49,988 nt of DNA from Aestuariirhabdus haliotis. GTDB taxonomy: Bacteria > Pseudomonadota > Gammaproteobacteria > Pseudomonadales > Aestuariirhabdaceae. The notes beneath the pieces are model-generated. The model worked only from the letters and a program-made list of their open reading frames with translations, was not told the DNA's origin and made no database searches. The stretch covers positions 1-49,988 of the forward strand of contig NZ_JAKSDZ010000026.1 in NCBI RefSeq assembly GCF_023509475.1, given 5' to 3'. Of this stretch, positions 1-8,502 are shown piece by piece. Every line of letters starts with the position of its first letter. Position 1 is the first letter of the stretch. The translations under genes were made by a program, and so were the position numbers.

Positions 1-270
1 TGTTCAGGTCTCGACATGAACGGCGAGCTTCGCCTTGATAAAAACCATTTTAGGATCTGCAGAGATCTATCCGAATTAATCAGAGGTGCCCTAGCCTTTC
101 AGGCCCGAACCGTCGAGCAGGAAGAGGTAAAACGATTCCATGTCAGCGAGCTACCGGACAACCTCATTCCCAACCTGAAGTGGCTGATCCCTCTGGCGCT
201 GGATCAACAAACCGACTTCTCCCAACCGATCTCCATCCAGGAGATTGCAGCCGAGCGGCTGGAAGCCTAG
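1..270 (+). CDS. C-terminal part of an unrecognised protein
   Basis: The reading frame is open from the first base of the window, so the gene may begin upstream. An internal ATG at position 16 is also possible. The visible 89 residues are soluble, with alternating charged and hydrophobic residues, and end in a helical-looking stretch (QEIAAERLEA). There is no signal peptide or membrane segment. I do not recognise the family. It lies about 110 bp upstream of creD on the same strand, and no clear terminator separates them. Confidence 0.5.
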   Translation, partial: CSGLDMNGELRLDKNHFRICRDLSELIRGALAFQARTVEQEEVKRFHVSELPDNLIPNLKWLIPLALDQQTDFSQPISIQEIAAERLEA

Positions 271-380
271 TTCGGTATTCTGCAACTATCGACAGTTAAG
301 TACCTGCCATAATTGATCAGATTGTTGCCCGCTGATCGCCAGTATTGCCCGTTACCCTTTAGCTTTTTAAGGGGGCATCT

Positions 381-1745
381 ATGCAACGTCATTTAATCAT
401 CAAGATAACGATCATAGCCATACTGGCTCTGTTGATTCTAATCCCGGTCAGTATGGTGAAGTACAAAGTTTATGAAAGGCAGGGCTACCTCAATCAAGCC
501 AGGGCCTCGGTAGCAAAAAGCTGGACGGGGGAACAGCTGATCGTCACTCCGGTACTGGTAATCCCTTACCAGATATCAACCATGGCTTCGAAGGTGTTCT
601 ATACCGATAAAGGCCAGTCCGTTGTTAATAACAAAATTTCCAAAAGAGAGAAAATCGTCTTACCCGACCAGCTAACCAATCGCATAACTGTCGACAACAA
701 AACGGTTTCCAAGGGCATTTATAAGGTCCCGGTTTATGACAGCCAAGTAGAATTGACGGGGGCATTCAGTGCAAAAAAATTGCAACAAGCACTGGCCAAC
801 ATCAACAATACTCCGGGCATTGAGAATCTGGGCACGCCCTATCTGGCCGTGCACATTTCCGATATGCGCGGTGTCGATAAGGCACCCGAGCTAACCATCA
901 ATACCGCCACCATAGCGCTTGTTCCTGGCAGCCAGCTAACATCTTTACCCGAAGGTTTTCACGGTTTTTTAAGTGACAGTACCGCGCTGGAAGCCAAGCA
1001 GACATTCAAGATAAAACTCTCGCTGCGCGGCATGGGAAGCTTCTCCTTCCTACCGCTGGCCGATGATGCCAGCAACCAGATGGCATCCAACTGGCCTCAT
1101 CCCGAGTTTATCGGCGCATCTCTGCCCAAGGATCGTACGATCAGTGCCCAGGGCTTTACCGCCAGCTGGTCATCCTCCCGCTATTCCAGCAACGCAGAGA
1201 GCCTGTTGAGCAAATGCCTGGCGAATGATACCACCTGTTATGAGCTGACCAACGCCTCATCGGGCGTCAGCTTTATTGAGCCCGTCGATATCTATCTACA
1301 GTCTGAGCGTTCCATCAAATATGCCATGCTGTTTATAGGCTTAAGCTTTATCACTTTTTTTATTGTGGAGCACATTACCAACCTGAGAATTCATCCGATT
1401 CAGTACGCCTTTGTCGGCCTGGCCATCTCGGTGTTCTATCTATTACTGATCTCGCTGGTCGAGCACATCAGCTTTGGCTGGGCTTACCTGATTGGCGTTA
1501 TCTGTTGCTGTTCTCTGTTGATTTTTTACGTGCGCTATATGCTGCATAGCCTGCGCTCATCATTGCTCTTTGGGCTGATGATCGCAGGGCTCTATGGCTT
1601 GCTCTATGTGATCGTACAGGCGGAGGACTTTGCCCTGTTGATGGGATCCATTCTGGTATTTGCGGTATTAGCCGCCCTGATGGTAGCCACCCGACATATC
1701 GATTGGTATAAGCTGGCGCCATCAGACAAACCGATAGAACAATAA
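381..1745 (+). CDS. creD: CreD-family inner membrane protein
   Basis: The 454-residue product matches the CreD architecture. It has one N-terminal membrane helix (about residues 6-25), a long periplasmic region with the early family motif around WTGEQLIVTPVLVIPY, and five closely spaced C-terminal helices from about residue 313 to 445. Family knowledge: CreD is an envelope-stress-linked protein of the CreBC regulon in enterics and affects beta-lactam tolerance and outer-membrane integrity in several gammaproteobacteria; its biochemical role is unknown. The start ATG follows a purine-rich AAGGGGGC stretch at good spacing. No creB or creC gene and no clear cre-tag direct repeat is visible here, so regulation is open. 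Confidence 0.9.
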   Translation: MQRHLIIKITIIAILALLILIPVSMVKYKVYERQGYLNQARASVAKSWTGEQLIVTPVLVIPYQISTMASKVFYTDKGQSVVNNKISKREKIVLPDQLTNRITVDNKTVSKGIYKVPVYDSQVELTGAFSAKKLQQALANINNTPGIENLGTPYLAVHISDMRGVDKAPELTINTATIALVPGSQLTSLPEGFHGFLSDSTALEAKQTFKIKLSLRGMGSFSFLPLADDASNQMASNWPHPEFIGASLPKDRTISAQGFTASWSSSRYSSNAESLLSKCLANDTTCYELTNASSGVSFIEPVDIYLQSERSIKYAMLFIGLSFITFFIVEHITNLRIHPIQYAFVGLAISVFYLLLISLVEHISFGWAYLIGVICCCSLLIFYVRYMLHSLRSSLLFGLMIAGLYGLLYVIVQAEDFALLMGSILVFAVLAALMVATRHIDWYKLAPSDKPIEQ

Positions 1746-1773
1746 GGTGATACGCAAAGTGAATAACAACGAC

Positions 1774-1807
1774 AGGGCCATCTGCGCACAATTCAACGGA
1801 TGGCCCT
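1774..1807. terminator. Convergent stem-loop after creD
   Basis: A perfect 9-bp inverted repeat (AGGGCCATC and GATGGCCCT) with a 16-nt loop lies between the convergent ends of creD (1745) and the membrane-protein gene (1841). Neither side has a strong T tract, so it is at best a weak bidirectional terminator. Confidence 0.4.
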
Positions 1808-1840
1808 TAGCCGGTTGTAGCTATCGACGATGTAAATCCA

Positions 1841-2236
1841 TTAGACCACCGATCGCTTATAGAGCTGGGCAAAGTAGTATGCGAACAAGATCAAAAAGAG
1901 GCCATCACCCATCACAACAACGAATATTACCGGGCCAGCTATGCCTGCAACATACAGGTTTAACAGAGTAATAATAAAACCAAGTTTGCCAATACTCCCT
2001 ATCACTACGATGCCGTAGTGCTTTACCGGATTAGTCGAAACCATCAGATAGCCGACAAAATAGGTGAGTGTCGTTCCCCACGCCCCTTTGTAGACAGCAA
2101 ACATAAGCGGGTCCGAAAGCCCTCGATCAAAGAACAGTTCGAATGTAAAAGCTGTATTGAAAAAGCCGAAAATGGCTCCTGTCAGATTCCAAAGTGCTGC
2201 GACTAGAAACAGGGTGGTAAATGCAGAACGTTCCAT
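1841..2236 (-). CDS. Small four-helix membrane protein, unknown function
   Basis: A 131-residue very hydrophobic protein with four predicted membrane helices (about residues 5-27, 45-66, 78-97 and 103-123) and a short basic C-terminus. I do not recognise a named family. It lies downstream of, and in the same direction as, the Crp/Fnr-like regulator gene (95 bp gap). A perfect 16-bp palindrome of Crp/Fnr geometry sits 63-78 bp upstream of its ATG, which suggests that regulator may control it. That is inference from position only. Confidence 0.65.
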   Translation of the reverse strand: MERSAFTTLFLVAALWNLTGAIFGFFNTAFTFELFFDRGLSDPLMFAVYKGAWGTTLTYFVGYLMVSTNPVKHYGIVVIGSIGKLGFIITLLNLYVAGIAGPVIFVVVMGDGLFLILFAYYFAQLYKRSVV

Positions 2237-2298
2237 GTGCTTGTGCCTATCGTGTCAATGCGGATAAGCAACAATGGCATAGGATAAAGATCCCGCGC

Positions 2299-2314
2299 AT
2301 TTACATATGTAAAT
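2299..2314. promoter_or_regulatory. Perfect palindrome, candidate Crp/Fnr-type operator
   Basis: ATTTACATATGTAAAT is a perfect palindrome. Read as TTTAC-N4-GTAAA it has the 5-4-5 geometry of FNR-type sites (TTGAT-N4-ATCAA) with different half-sites. It lies just past the stop of the Crp/Fnr-like gene (2332) and upstream of the next gene (start 2236), where an activator or repressor would act. Confidence 0.5.
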
Positions 2315-2331
2315 AGATCCTGAAAACGACG

Positions 2332-2895
2332 CTATTTTTTACGGATTCGACTGAGCTGTGTAGCACTGATACCCAAATAAGAGGCTATATGATACTGAGG
2401 GATAGTCTCTTCAAGCCCTGGATGCTCATCTTTGAAAATCAGGTATCGCTCTTTTGCATCCAGCAAAGCCATCTCGAGCTGCTTCTTTTCATTCCAAACG
2501 AAAAACTGCTCGGCAATGTTCCGGCGTAGTCGCTCTAACTCAATACTGTTGCCGGATAATCGCTCAATTACATCAAAGCTGATACGCCATATCGCACAAT
2601 CGCTTAATGCCTGTTGTGGCAGCCTGTTCTTCTCTTTGCTAATCAATGATGCATAGGACCCTATAATGGCCGGGGCAGTAAAAAATGTCTTGTTGTATTC
2701 TTTGCCCTGCTTGTTGGTATAAAAAGCCCTTACAGCCCCCTGCTCAAGAAAAGCAATTTCGTTGGCGTACTCACCCTCTCGCACAAAGTAGTCGTCTTTT
2801 TTCAATTCATCGTACACACAAGCAGATTGTATGATTTCAAGCGTCGACTCTGACAAAGGGCCGTATTGATTCAAATAGGAAAACAGGTTTTTCAT
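2332..2895 (-). CDS. Crp/Fnr-family transcriptional regulator
   Basis: This 187-residue protein has an N-terminal cyclic-nucleotide-binding-like beta barrel (about residues 15-115; GEYANEIAFLEQGAVRAFY is the typical effector-domain strand set). A dimerisation helix follows, then a C-terminal winged helix-turn-helix (HIASYLGISATQLSRIRKK, about residues 168-187). The glycine/arginine phosphate-binding cassette of true cAMP receptors is not evident, and there is no N-terminal cysteine cluster for an Fe-S centre, so the signal is unknown. It is most like the short Crp-like regulators that control neighbouring genes. The downstream membrane-protein gene, with a palindrome between them, is the obvious candidate target. 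Confidence 0.85.
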   Translation of the reverse strand: MKNLFSYLNQYGPLSESTLEIIQSACVYDELKKDDYFVREGEYANEIAFLEQGAVRAFYTNKQGKEYNKTFFTAPAIIGSYASLISKEKNRLPQQALSDCAIWRISFDVIERLSGNSIELERLRRNIAEQFFVWNEKKQLEMALLDAKERYLIFKDEHPGLEETIPQYHIASYLGISATQLSRIRKK

Positions 2896-3023
2896 TATTA
2901 TTTTCCATGAGTAACACGAGGTAAACGCTCTATCGTTGACGATCGCATCATCTTCGATAATTCAGGTGCTCTCAGGTTCATTTGATACCTCACATCGATT
3001 TGATTTGGATTCTCTGTCCGGTG

Positions 3024-3722
3024 TTATGGTTTATCGGTTGCGCACACAACCGTTTCTTCAATCACCGCCTCGGGCATCAGCACCTTCAGATGTTTAATCA
3101 TCTCTTGCCCCGCCTCATGCAAATAGTCCAGTGGCATTTCCGGCAGGCTCTCCAGAATAAACCACATATTTCGTGTCTGGGAGTCGATGCGTGTTCGAAC
3201 ACCCTGGCGCCAATTCCAGCGCCGGCAGGTTACGCCAATGTCATCACGCCAAATCACCTCTCCGGCATCAGGATGCTCTGTTGCGGGTTCGCCATTTTTG
3301 ACCGTATCAAAGACCTCCGTGCCATCGGCCACCGTCAGCGTTGGCCTGCCCCGGTAGGCATCAGCATTTTCACCACCAACAGGAATGGCATAGCGAATAC
3401 TGATGGCATTGTAGATATCGACAATGGGATCAATACTGGGTATTGCACCGTCTTTCAAGACCCGCTTGCGTAATGCAGCAGCGGAACAGGGGGTTCGGTT
3501 TGGCTTGGCACCAAACTGCCTGAACGCATCACCCCAGGCCTCAATGTGCGCTTGTGCCCAGGGATAGTCCGTTTCCTGTGCCGATACGCAGGCCTCTTTT
3601 AGCATCCTTGCGGCATAATCAGCATTCTCCACCTGAGTACCTTTAACGGTGATACTCAAGGCTCTGAAATCGGGTGCTATTCGGGAAATACTCGCGTCAA
3701 TCGAGGGTGATAACATTGTCAT
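3024..3722 (-). CDS. B3/B4 domain protein (PheRS-beta-like tRNA-editing fold)
   Basis: About 232 residues from the ATG at 3722; an upstream ATG at 3827 gives a basic extension that does not look native. The body carries the B3/4 fold found in the beta subunit of phenylalanyl-tRNA synthetase and in stand-alone proteins. Recognisable segments are FRQFGAKPNRTPCSAAALRKR, then VDIYNAISIRYAIPVGGEN (two-residue helix and strand of the fold), and WRDDIGVTCRRWNWRQG near the end. Family knowledge: stand-alone members are thought to act on mischarged tRNA or related substrates, but the substrate is usually unproven. Monocistronic here; upstream is the chaA remnant on the other strand. Confidence 0.8.
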   Translation of the reverse strand: MTMLSPSIDASISRIAPDFRALSITVKGTQVENADYAARMLKEACVSAQETDYPWAQAHIEAWGDAFRQFGAKPNRTPCSAAALRKRVLKDGAIPSIDPIVDIYNAISIRYAIPVGGENADAYRGRPTLTVADGTEVFDTVKNGEPATEHPDAGEVIWRDDIGVTCRRWNWRQGVRTRIDSQTRNMWFILESLPEMPLDYLHEAGQEMIKHLKVLMPEAVIEETVVCATDKP

Positions 3723-3863
3723 TGGTTTACGCTCTGATTGCTTTGTCTGCAACAGATTACCGTGAAATTCGCAAAAATGTAATTTTTCACGAACAGCCCA
3801 AAGCAGACGGTAATTCGATACTCTCAAGCTGCAGGTAAGGACAAGAACACCCGATAGGATTAG

Positions 3864-4109
3864 GTGATGGCGTCACAGCTTGCTGTCTGCAAAGACCTTT
3901 CAAAACTGCATAAACAACTAACTGCATTGGTTATATTCCTATTTATAGGACAACCTGTCGTACTGGGACTGTCGAGTTCGGAGATGGTATTGCTATCGGC
4001 CACACTGCTTATTTCGAGTGTCAGCTTTTCCAGTGGCCAGTCAAACATTCTGGTGGGAACCACACACCTGCTGCTGTTCTTTGCCTATGTTATTCTGATG
4101 TTTGGATAG
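3864..4109 (+). pseudogene. Remnant of a ChaA-type Ca2+/H+ antiporter C-terminus
   Basis: The 81-residue frame ends in the characteristic last two helices of ChaA/CaCA calcium:proton antiporters: GQPVVLGLSSSEMVLL followed by SGQSNILVGTTHLLLFFAYV. Family members are about 350 residues, so roughly the N-terminal three quarters are missing. An in-frame TAG at 3861 stands directly before the GTG/ATG. The first 20 residues do not match the family and look like degraded or shifted sequence. The neighbouring B3/4 gene starts only about 140 bp away on the other strand, so the rest of the gene is gone. Confidence 0.65.
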
Positions 4110-4113
4110 AAAA

Positions 4114-4140
4114 AACAGGCCCAGTTTAGCTGGGCCTGTT
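4114..4140 (-). terminator. Rho-independent terminator of the SPFH gene
   Basis: A perfect 11-bp stem (AACAGGCCCAG pairs with CTGGGCCTGTT) with a TTTAG loop. On the minus strand it is followed by TTTTTC, a proper U tract. It lies 57 bp after the stop of the SPFH gene. The plus side, after the chaA remnant, lacks a T run. Confidence 0.85.
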
Positions 4141-4196
4141 CTTAAAAAGAAATCATGAACCTATATAAGGGCTCTGCCTCCTTATCCCAGTATTAG

Positions 4197-5078
4197 TTAT
4201 TTTTGAGCACTGCGAATATCCATAATTGGCATGGCACCTTGGCCCATCATAGTTGAGGGCAACTTGCCATCCCAGGCTTGAGCTTCCGTGAGTTTGACGA
4301 TAAGCGGATTATTTTTTAATGCTTTGGCCTTGGCTTCAATGGCCTGCGCTTCGGCTTTACCCTTGAGGAGTATTGACTGAGCCTCGGCCTCGGCAACTTT
4401 AAGTATTCCTTTCGCCTTAGCATCCGCAGTATTCACGGCACGAAGTGCCTCAAGGCGCTGCCTTTCCAGTTTATGCTCTTCTGCGGCAGCAAGGTTTTTC
4501 TCTGTCTGCTTGATCTCGATTGAATTTATATATTTTTTAGGCAGTACAATATTTTCTATTTGAATATTATCTACCACCACCGGAAAACCTTCCATCTCTT
4601 GAGCGAGACGATGCTCAATGCCCTGAATGGCAGAGGCTCTGTCCTGAATAAGCTGCTCAGCTTCAAACTGGGGAATAGTATCTTTAGTGGCAGACCTGAA
4701 TCGAGGGTCTAGAATACGCTGTTCAAATTGCGTTAATCCACCATATCTTTTGAACAACTCAAGAGCCGCTTCCTTATTAACAGTCCAGTTGACGGAAACC
4801 TCTATGGTGACAGGCATCTGCTCTTTGGTACTGGATGCCATTTTTTCTGCATTTTTCCTGGTTCTTACCTCTATCATTTCAACGGTTTCGATAAAGGGAA
4901 TTTTAAAATGAAGACCTGGATTCTCTTGATCCATTGCCTCACCAAAACGTTTCACAACACCGACATGACCCTCGACCACAATATAGTAAGAGTTTAAAAG
5001 TCCTACCACTAACACTATTAATGGAATCCCTTTGGATATGTTTGCCAGATTCAAATAATTCTTGATACTAATATTCAT
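4197..5078 (-). CDS. SPFH/prohibitin-family membrane protein
   Basis: A 293-residue protein with one N-terminal membrane helix (about residues 16-36), an SPFH/band-7 domain (about 35-205; VVEGHVGVVKRFGEAMDQENPG then FKIPFIETVEMIEVRT), and a long alanine/glutamate-rich coiled coil (about 190-262). It ends in a flexible tail with PSTMMGQGAMPIMDI. Family knowledge: such proteins form large membrane-bound ring scaffolds in functional membrane microdomains or modulate proteases like FtsH. It is encoded alone, with no hflK/hflC or nfeD partner, which favours a prohibitin-like stand-alone role. A good terminator follows it. Confidence 0.88.
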   Translation of the reverse strand: MNISIKNYLNLANISKGIPLIVLVVGLLNSYYIVVEGHVGVVKRFGEAMDQENPGLHFKIPFIETVEMIEVRTRKNAEKMASSTKEQMPVTIEVSVNWTVNKEAALELFKRYGGLTQFEQRILDPRFRSATKDTIPQFEAEQLIQDRASAIQGIEHRLAQEMEGFPVVVDNIQIENIVLPKKYINSIEIKQTEKNLAAAEEHKLERQRLEALRAVNTADAKAKGILKVAEAEAQSILLKGKAEAQAIEAKAKALKNNPLIVKLTEAQAWDGKLPSTMMGQGAMPIMDIRSAQK

Positions 5079-5306
5079 TACTTCCCTTACAACAGTAACT
5101 GGAATTTTCGATTTTCACCGAAATGATGACACGAACTCGTACCAACAAGATCGGAACTCATGCTTAAAACGGAGCGAAGTATAACCCAAGCCGATTTTAT
5201 CTTTCAGATAAACAGTCGAGGTTGGCGATAAAGATTGATAATGATATCGACGACATAAGTATATAAGGGCTTTGACCCCGCAGACTTTATATCTTTATTT
5301 GGGCAA

Positions 5307-5594
5307 TCAACTTAGCTGAGCCAGTATTTGCCCATAATTTTTCTTATACTGCTCGTAGTTTTCAATATGCTTAGGATTGAAGTTAACGCCTGTTTTACCT
5401 TTTGGAGACGATTCAACGACCTCTTGAGGGAAAACATACACCTCTCGCTCACCTATTGGATCAACCAGCCCACCTTCCATATTACTAGGAGCTTAGCTAA
5501 CCATAAGCCCAGTATTCGCTGCTATTTCACCCATCGCCAAATATTCAGCACCATTGGCAAGTGCTGCAGTTATTCGATTTTTAATTTTACTCAT
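5307..5594 (-). pseudogene. Short gene interrupted by an in-frame stop, unknown
   Basis: Reading the minus strand from ATG at 5594 gives 33 codons (MSKIKNRITAALANGAEYLA and on) up to TAA at 5493-5495. The same frame then continues without further stops to TGA at 5307 (62 more residues, including EREVYVFPQEVVESSPKGK and a KHIENYEQYKKNYGQI tail). The second part can restart at ATG 5480. The composition of both halves is protein-like (charged, amphipathic), unlike the other frames. I do not recognise the family. It may be a degraded fragment of a larger mobile or toxin-like protein, or two tiny genes. Positions 5079-5306 upstream of the SPFH gene hold nothing else I can identify. Confidence 0.35.
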
Positions 5595-5696
5595 AAATTC
5601 ACTTCACTTCTTCGTATCAGCATGGGTGAAAAAGATCTCTATCCGATCAAACGATTAAAAGGAAATCGCTTCAACCCACCTACTAACAACACCCAA

Positions 5697-5951
5697 CTAC
5701 GTCCTCGGACTGCGATCACTATTAATAAACTTGGCCACAAATACCGCCGTGCCGTGCTCCTCGAAAGAGCGCTTCATCAAGCGGGTCAATGCCGACATTA
5801 ACAGATCGTACTCACCGAACAGCTGGGTACTCATGCGGTTGGGCACCACACGAATATTGCCTTCCCGGGAGAGCTGATCGATCAGCTCAAGGATGGGGCC
5901 TTTGTAGCCGTCCTGTAAGGGATAGAAACTCAGTTCAATCGACAGATCCAT
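5697..5951 (-). CDS. YkoF-like thiamine/HMP-binding fold protein
   Basis: An 84-residue protein with the ferredoxin-like YkoF/MTH1187 pattern: strand (MDLSIELSFYPLQDGY), helix (ILELIDQLSREG), strand (IRVVPNRMSTQLFGEYD), then helix (LLMSALTRLMKRSFEE) and strand (TAVFVAKF). Bacillus YkoF binds hydroxymethylpyrimidine/thiamine using two such domains; this is a single domain, as in the small MTH1187-type proteins. No thiamine transporter genes are near it. It lies 69 bp downstream of the DUF2959 gene on the same strand and could be co-transcribed. Confidence 0.65.
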   Translation of the reverse strand: MDLSIELSFYPLQDGYKGPILELIDQLSREGNIRVVPNRMSTQLFGEYDLLMSALTRLMKRSFEEHGTAVFVAKFINSDRSPRT

Positions 5952-6020
5952 AGTGCCTCCTCGGGTTTACGAAGCATCCTTTGGATACTCCGATAGCTAT
6001 TGAAATTACCCCAGCCGCGA

Positions 6021-6674
6021 TTAACCCTCTTGCAGGGTTTTCAAGAACGCTTCGGATTCGGCAATGGAACGTTCCATCTCTTTCACCAGACGACCGACAT
6101 CGCTCTGGATGGTTTTCAGTTCGCCTTTCAGGGCATCGATCGCTCGCGCGTTCAGGTTATGCTTGAGGAACAATACCTGGTCTTGCAGCGCCGCCAATAC
6201 CGGTTGCATCTTGGCCTCTGAGCGGCGCATGGCTTTGATCAGGCTTGTGTACTTGCTTTGGGTATTTTTCAGCTTACGCTCGCTCTGCTGGCGCAGACTG
6301 GCATTGCTGTATAGTTGCAGCTCTTCGCGCCACTCATCGAACAACGCTTCGGAGACATCCTCCACCGCTTCGATACGGTCGGTTACGGCTTGCGCGGCAT
6401 CACGGCTGGATTCGTATTCATCGTTAAGCAGGTCATACTTGTCGGCCAGCGCCTGGTCTTCGATGGTGACTACGCTGCGGTATTGTTCCAGCGCCGACTT
6501 GAACTGCTCCTTGGCATCATTCTGGGCATCGCGGGCGTCTTCCACACGGTCAACCATGATGTCGCGCTTGTGCACGCCGACCTGTTCCATGGCTCCGTAG
6601 TAAGCACTCTGACAACCTGCAAGGGCGATGCTCAACACCGCCAACATCCCCGCTCGAATCCCTGTCTTCAACAT
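6021..6674 (-). CDS. DUF2959 lipoprotein
   Basis: A 217-residue protein with a lipoprotein signal peptide (lipobox LALAGC, Cys21). The rest is almost entirely helical with heptad-like repeats (about residues 35-215), as in the DUF2959 family of marine gammaproteobacteria. The opening QSAYYGAMEQVGVHKRDIMV is highly characteristic. The function is unknown; the fold suggests a periplasmic helical bundle anchored to a membrane. Asp is not at +2 of the mature protein (CQ), so sorting to the outer membrane is expected. Confidence 0.88.
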   Translation of the reverse strand: MLKTGIRAGMLAVLSIALAGCQSAYYGAMEQVGVHKRDIMVDRVEDARDAQNDAKEQFKSALEQYRSVVTIEDQALADKYDLLNDEYESSRDAAQAVTDRIEAVEDVSEALFDEWREELQLYSNASLRQQSERKLKNTQSKYTSLIKAMRRSEAKMQPVLAALQDQVLFLKHNLNARAIDALKGELKTIQSDVGRLVKEMERSIAESEAFLKTLQEG

Positions 6675-6776
6675 ATAATTACCCTTAGCTTTTTAGTCTC
6701 ATTTTCTGTCGGCCGAAGCTGTCATGGTGACAGCTTCGCTTGCCTGCGCGGCCAGAAACAACCGGTCAGCGTTGCA

Positions 6777-7253
6777 TCAAAGTGCAGCCAGTATGGTTTC
6801 TGCGCTGCTGACGTCGATGCCTTTTTCGTCGATGTTCAACAGCTCCACGACACCATCGTTAACGATCATTGCATAGCGTTTGCTGCGGGTTCCCATTTTG
6901 AAGCCGGAGGCATCCAGGGTCAGGCCCAGGGCTGTGGCCAGCTCGGCATTACCGTCGGCCAGCATGATAATCGCTTCGGCGTTTTGCTCCTTGCCCCAGG
7001 CGCCCATCACAAAGGCATCGTTGACGGAGGTGCAGATAATGCTATCGACACCACGGGCCTTGATGGTGTCTGCATTGACCACAAAGCCAGGTAGATGGGT
7101 CATGGAACAACCGGGGGTAAAGGCACCGGGTACGGCAAACAGCACGACTTTCTTACCCGCAAAGAGTTCGTCGGTGGTCACATCTACAGGGCCTTTGGCC
7201 CCCATAACTTGTAATGATAAGGAAGGGATTCGATCGCCGATCTGGATACTCAT
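6777..7253 (-). CDS. Peroxiredoxin, Prx5-type
   Basis: A 158-residue thioredoxin-fold peroxidase. The peroxidatic cysteine is Cys49 in the motif PGAFTPGCSMTHLPGF. A second cysteine (Cys74, in SIICTSVND) is where Prx5-type enzymes keep a candidate resolving or conserved Cys. The later arginine segment (MGTRSKRYAMIVNDG) is also conserved. It reduces hydrogen peroxide and alkyl hydroperoxides with thiol reductant, in the cytoplasm. The family also includes PrxV-glutaredoxin fusions, but no glutaredoxin domain is present here. Monocistronic. Confidence 0.92.
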   Translation of the reverse strand: MSIQIGDRIPSLSLQVMGAKGPVDVTTDELFAGKKVVLFAVPGAFTPGCSMTHLPGFVVNADTIKARGVDSIICTSVNDAFVMGAWGKEQNAEAIIMLADGNAELATALGLTLDASGFKMGTRSKRYAMIVNDGVVELLNIDEKGIDVSSAETILAAL

Positions 7254-7374
7254 AGGGATTACCTCGGGTCAGGTTGAGGGGGAAACAAAAATGGCGGAAC
7301 GCCAGTGTTATCAAAGTCTATGCCGATCGCACCACATGTCAATCGGCATAGCTTTCGCGCCGTCTACTGACGGC

Positions 7375-8502
7375 TTAGCGATCCAGTAACGAGAGTATAT
7401 TGCCGGTGCACGGATTCACCTGCCCCTTCAGCGTTTGCTGATACACCTGCTCGGTGGCCGCAACACCCAATGACTCATCAACCTCCATCCACTGGTCAAC
7501 GAACTTGATGAATCGGAACCAGGCGGTGGCAACCCGGGTTTGGAACTCGACGCCGCCCCACTCCTGCAATCGTTTCTGGGCCTGGGTCGGGGCAAAGAAC
7601 ATCTGCGGCGTCGGGCCAGGCAACTTGCCCGACGCATTGGCCGTGGCATCCCAATGGGACGCGCCCACCCGGCAACTGTATTGCAGCTGGTCTTGAAAGT
7701 GCTCGTGCAGTTCACCGATGAGGTCGGCCATACCGGCAAAGTCGACCAGTGCCGTGGGCACGCCGGCATCCAGTTCGCTCACACGATCGTAGGTCAGTAC
7801 GCGATCGTAACAACCCAGGCCCTGGACAAAGTCGAGGTTCTTCTGCGAGGTCAGGCCGACAATCTCATACTGCTGCTCGCGAGCGTCGCGATGCTGCTGC
7901 AGCAAAAAGGCCATGCCCAAAGCGGTTTTGCTGGAGGCACTGGTCAGTACCAGTGACCGGGCGCCAAAAAAATCACTGTCGGCAAAGAAGTCGTCCAGCA
8001 GGAAGGAGGTGGTAAACAGCGGCCGTAACAGCATCTGCAGGGCTTCGGTATCGGCGCTGTAGATCGGATCGGCGGCCACCCGAATGTACTGGTTATAGAT
8101 CACCGGTAACGACCGCCGATGTTCGGTGCCATCGACAAAGCTGCTGTCGTTAATTTTGGCTGGCTGCATCACCACATGACTGGCCATGGGGAAATAACCG
8201 TACACACGCTCACCGACGGAAACCGCATCGCAGTTTGAGCCAATCACATCGGCAAAACCCCAGACCGGGATCACACCACGACCAGAGGCTTGCGGAAAAA
8301 ACTCCCAATACCGCAGCATATTGCCCATGGCCGCATAGGTGATGTTGTTGGCTGTGAAAGAGAAACGGTCCACTTGAAACAGCACCTGCCCCTCGGCCAG
8401 AGAGTCAGTCTTCTGCAATGCTTGCTCGAGCACCTGAAGATCGGCAAAGTCGGTTTTGTCGACGGTGCAGGTAACATTGATCGGCGTATTGCTAGGGCTC
8501 AT
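7375..8502 (-). CDS. DUF2855 family protein
   Basis: A 375-residue protein matching DUF2855, a family that resembles medium-chain dehydrogenase/reductases but lacks the usual Zn ligands. An N-terminal GroES-like part (GMLRYWEFFP; VPVWGFADV-like segment near residues 70-90) is followed by a Rossmann-like part (SLVLTSASSKTALGMAFLLQ, about residues 185-205) and a conserved end. No reaction is established for the family. Its start overlaps the haloalkane dehalogenase stop by 4 bp, so the two are translationally coupled and probably act on the same compound. Confidence 0.8.
   Translation of the reverse strand: MSPSNTPINVTCTVDKTDFADLQVLEQALQKTDSLAEGQVLFQVDRFSFTANNITYAAMGNMLRYWEFFPQASGRGVIPVWGFADVIGSNCDAVSVGERVYGYFPMASHVVMQPAKINDSSFVDGTEHRRSLPVIYNQYIRVAADPIYSADTEALQMLLRPLFTTSFLLDDFFADSDFFGARSLVLTSASSKTALGMAFLLQQHRDAREQQYEIVGLTSQKNLDFVQGLGCYDRVLTYDRVSELDAGVPTALVDFAGMADLIGELHEHFQDQLQYSCRVGASHWDATANASGKLPGPTPQMFFAPTQAQKRLQEWGGVEFQTRVATAWFRFIKFVDQWMEVDESLGVAATEQVYQQTLKGQVNPCTGNILSLLDR

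Noticed and set aside
5328..5801. A 157-codon plus-strand frame over the 5307-5594 region
   Set aside because: It runs antisense to the interrupted minus-strand frame and into the YkoF gene, and the translation looks like random sequence rich in Asn/Tyr/Thr.
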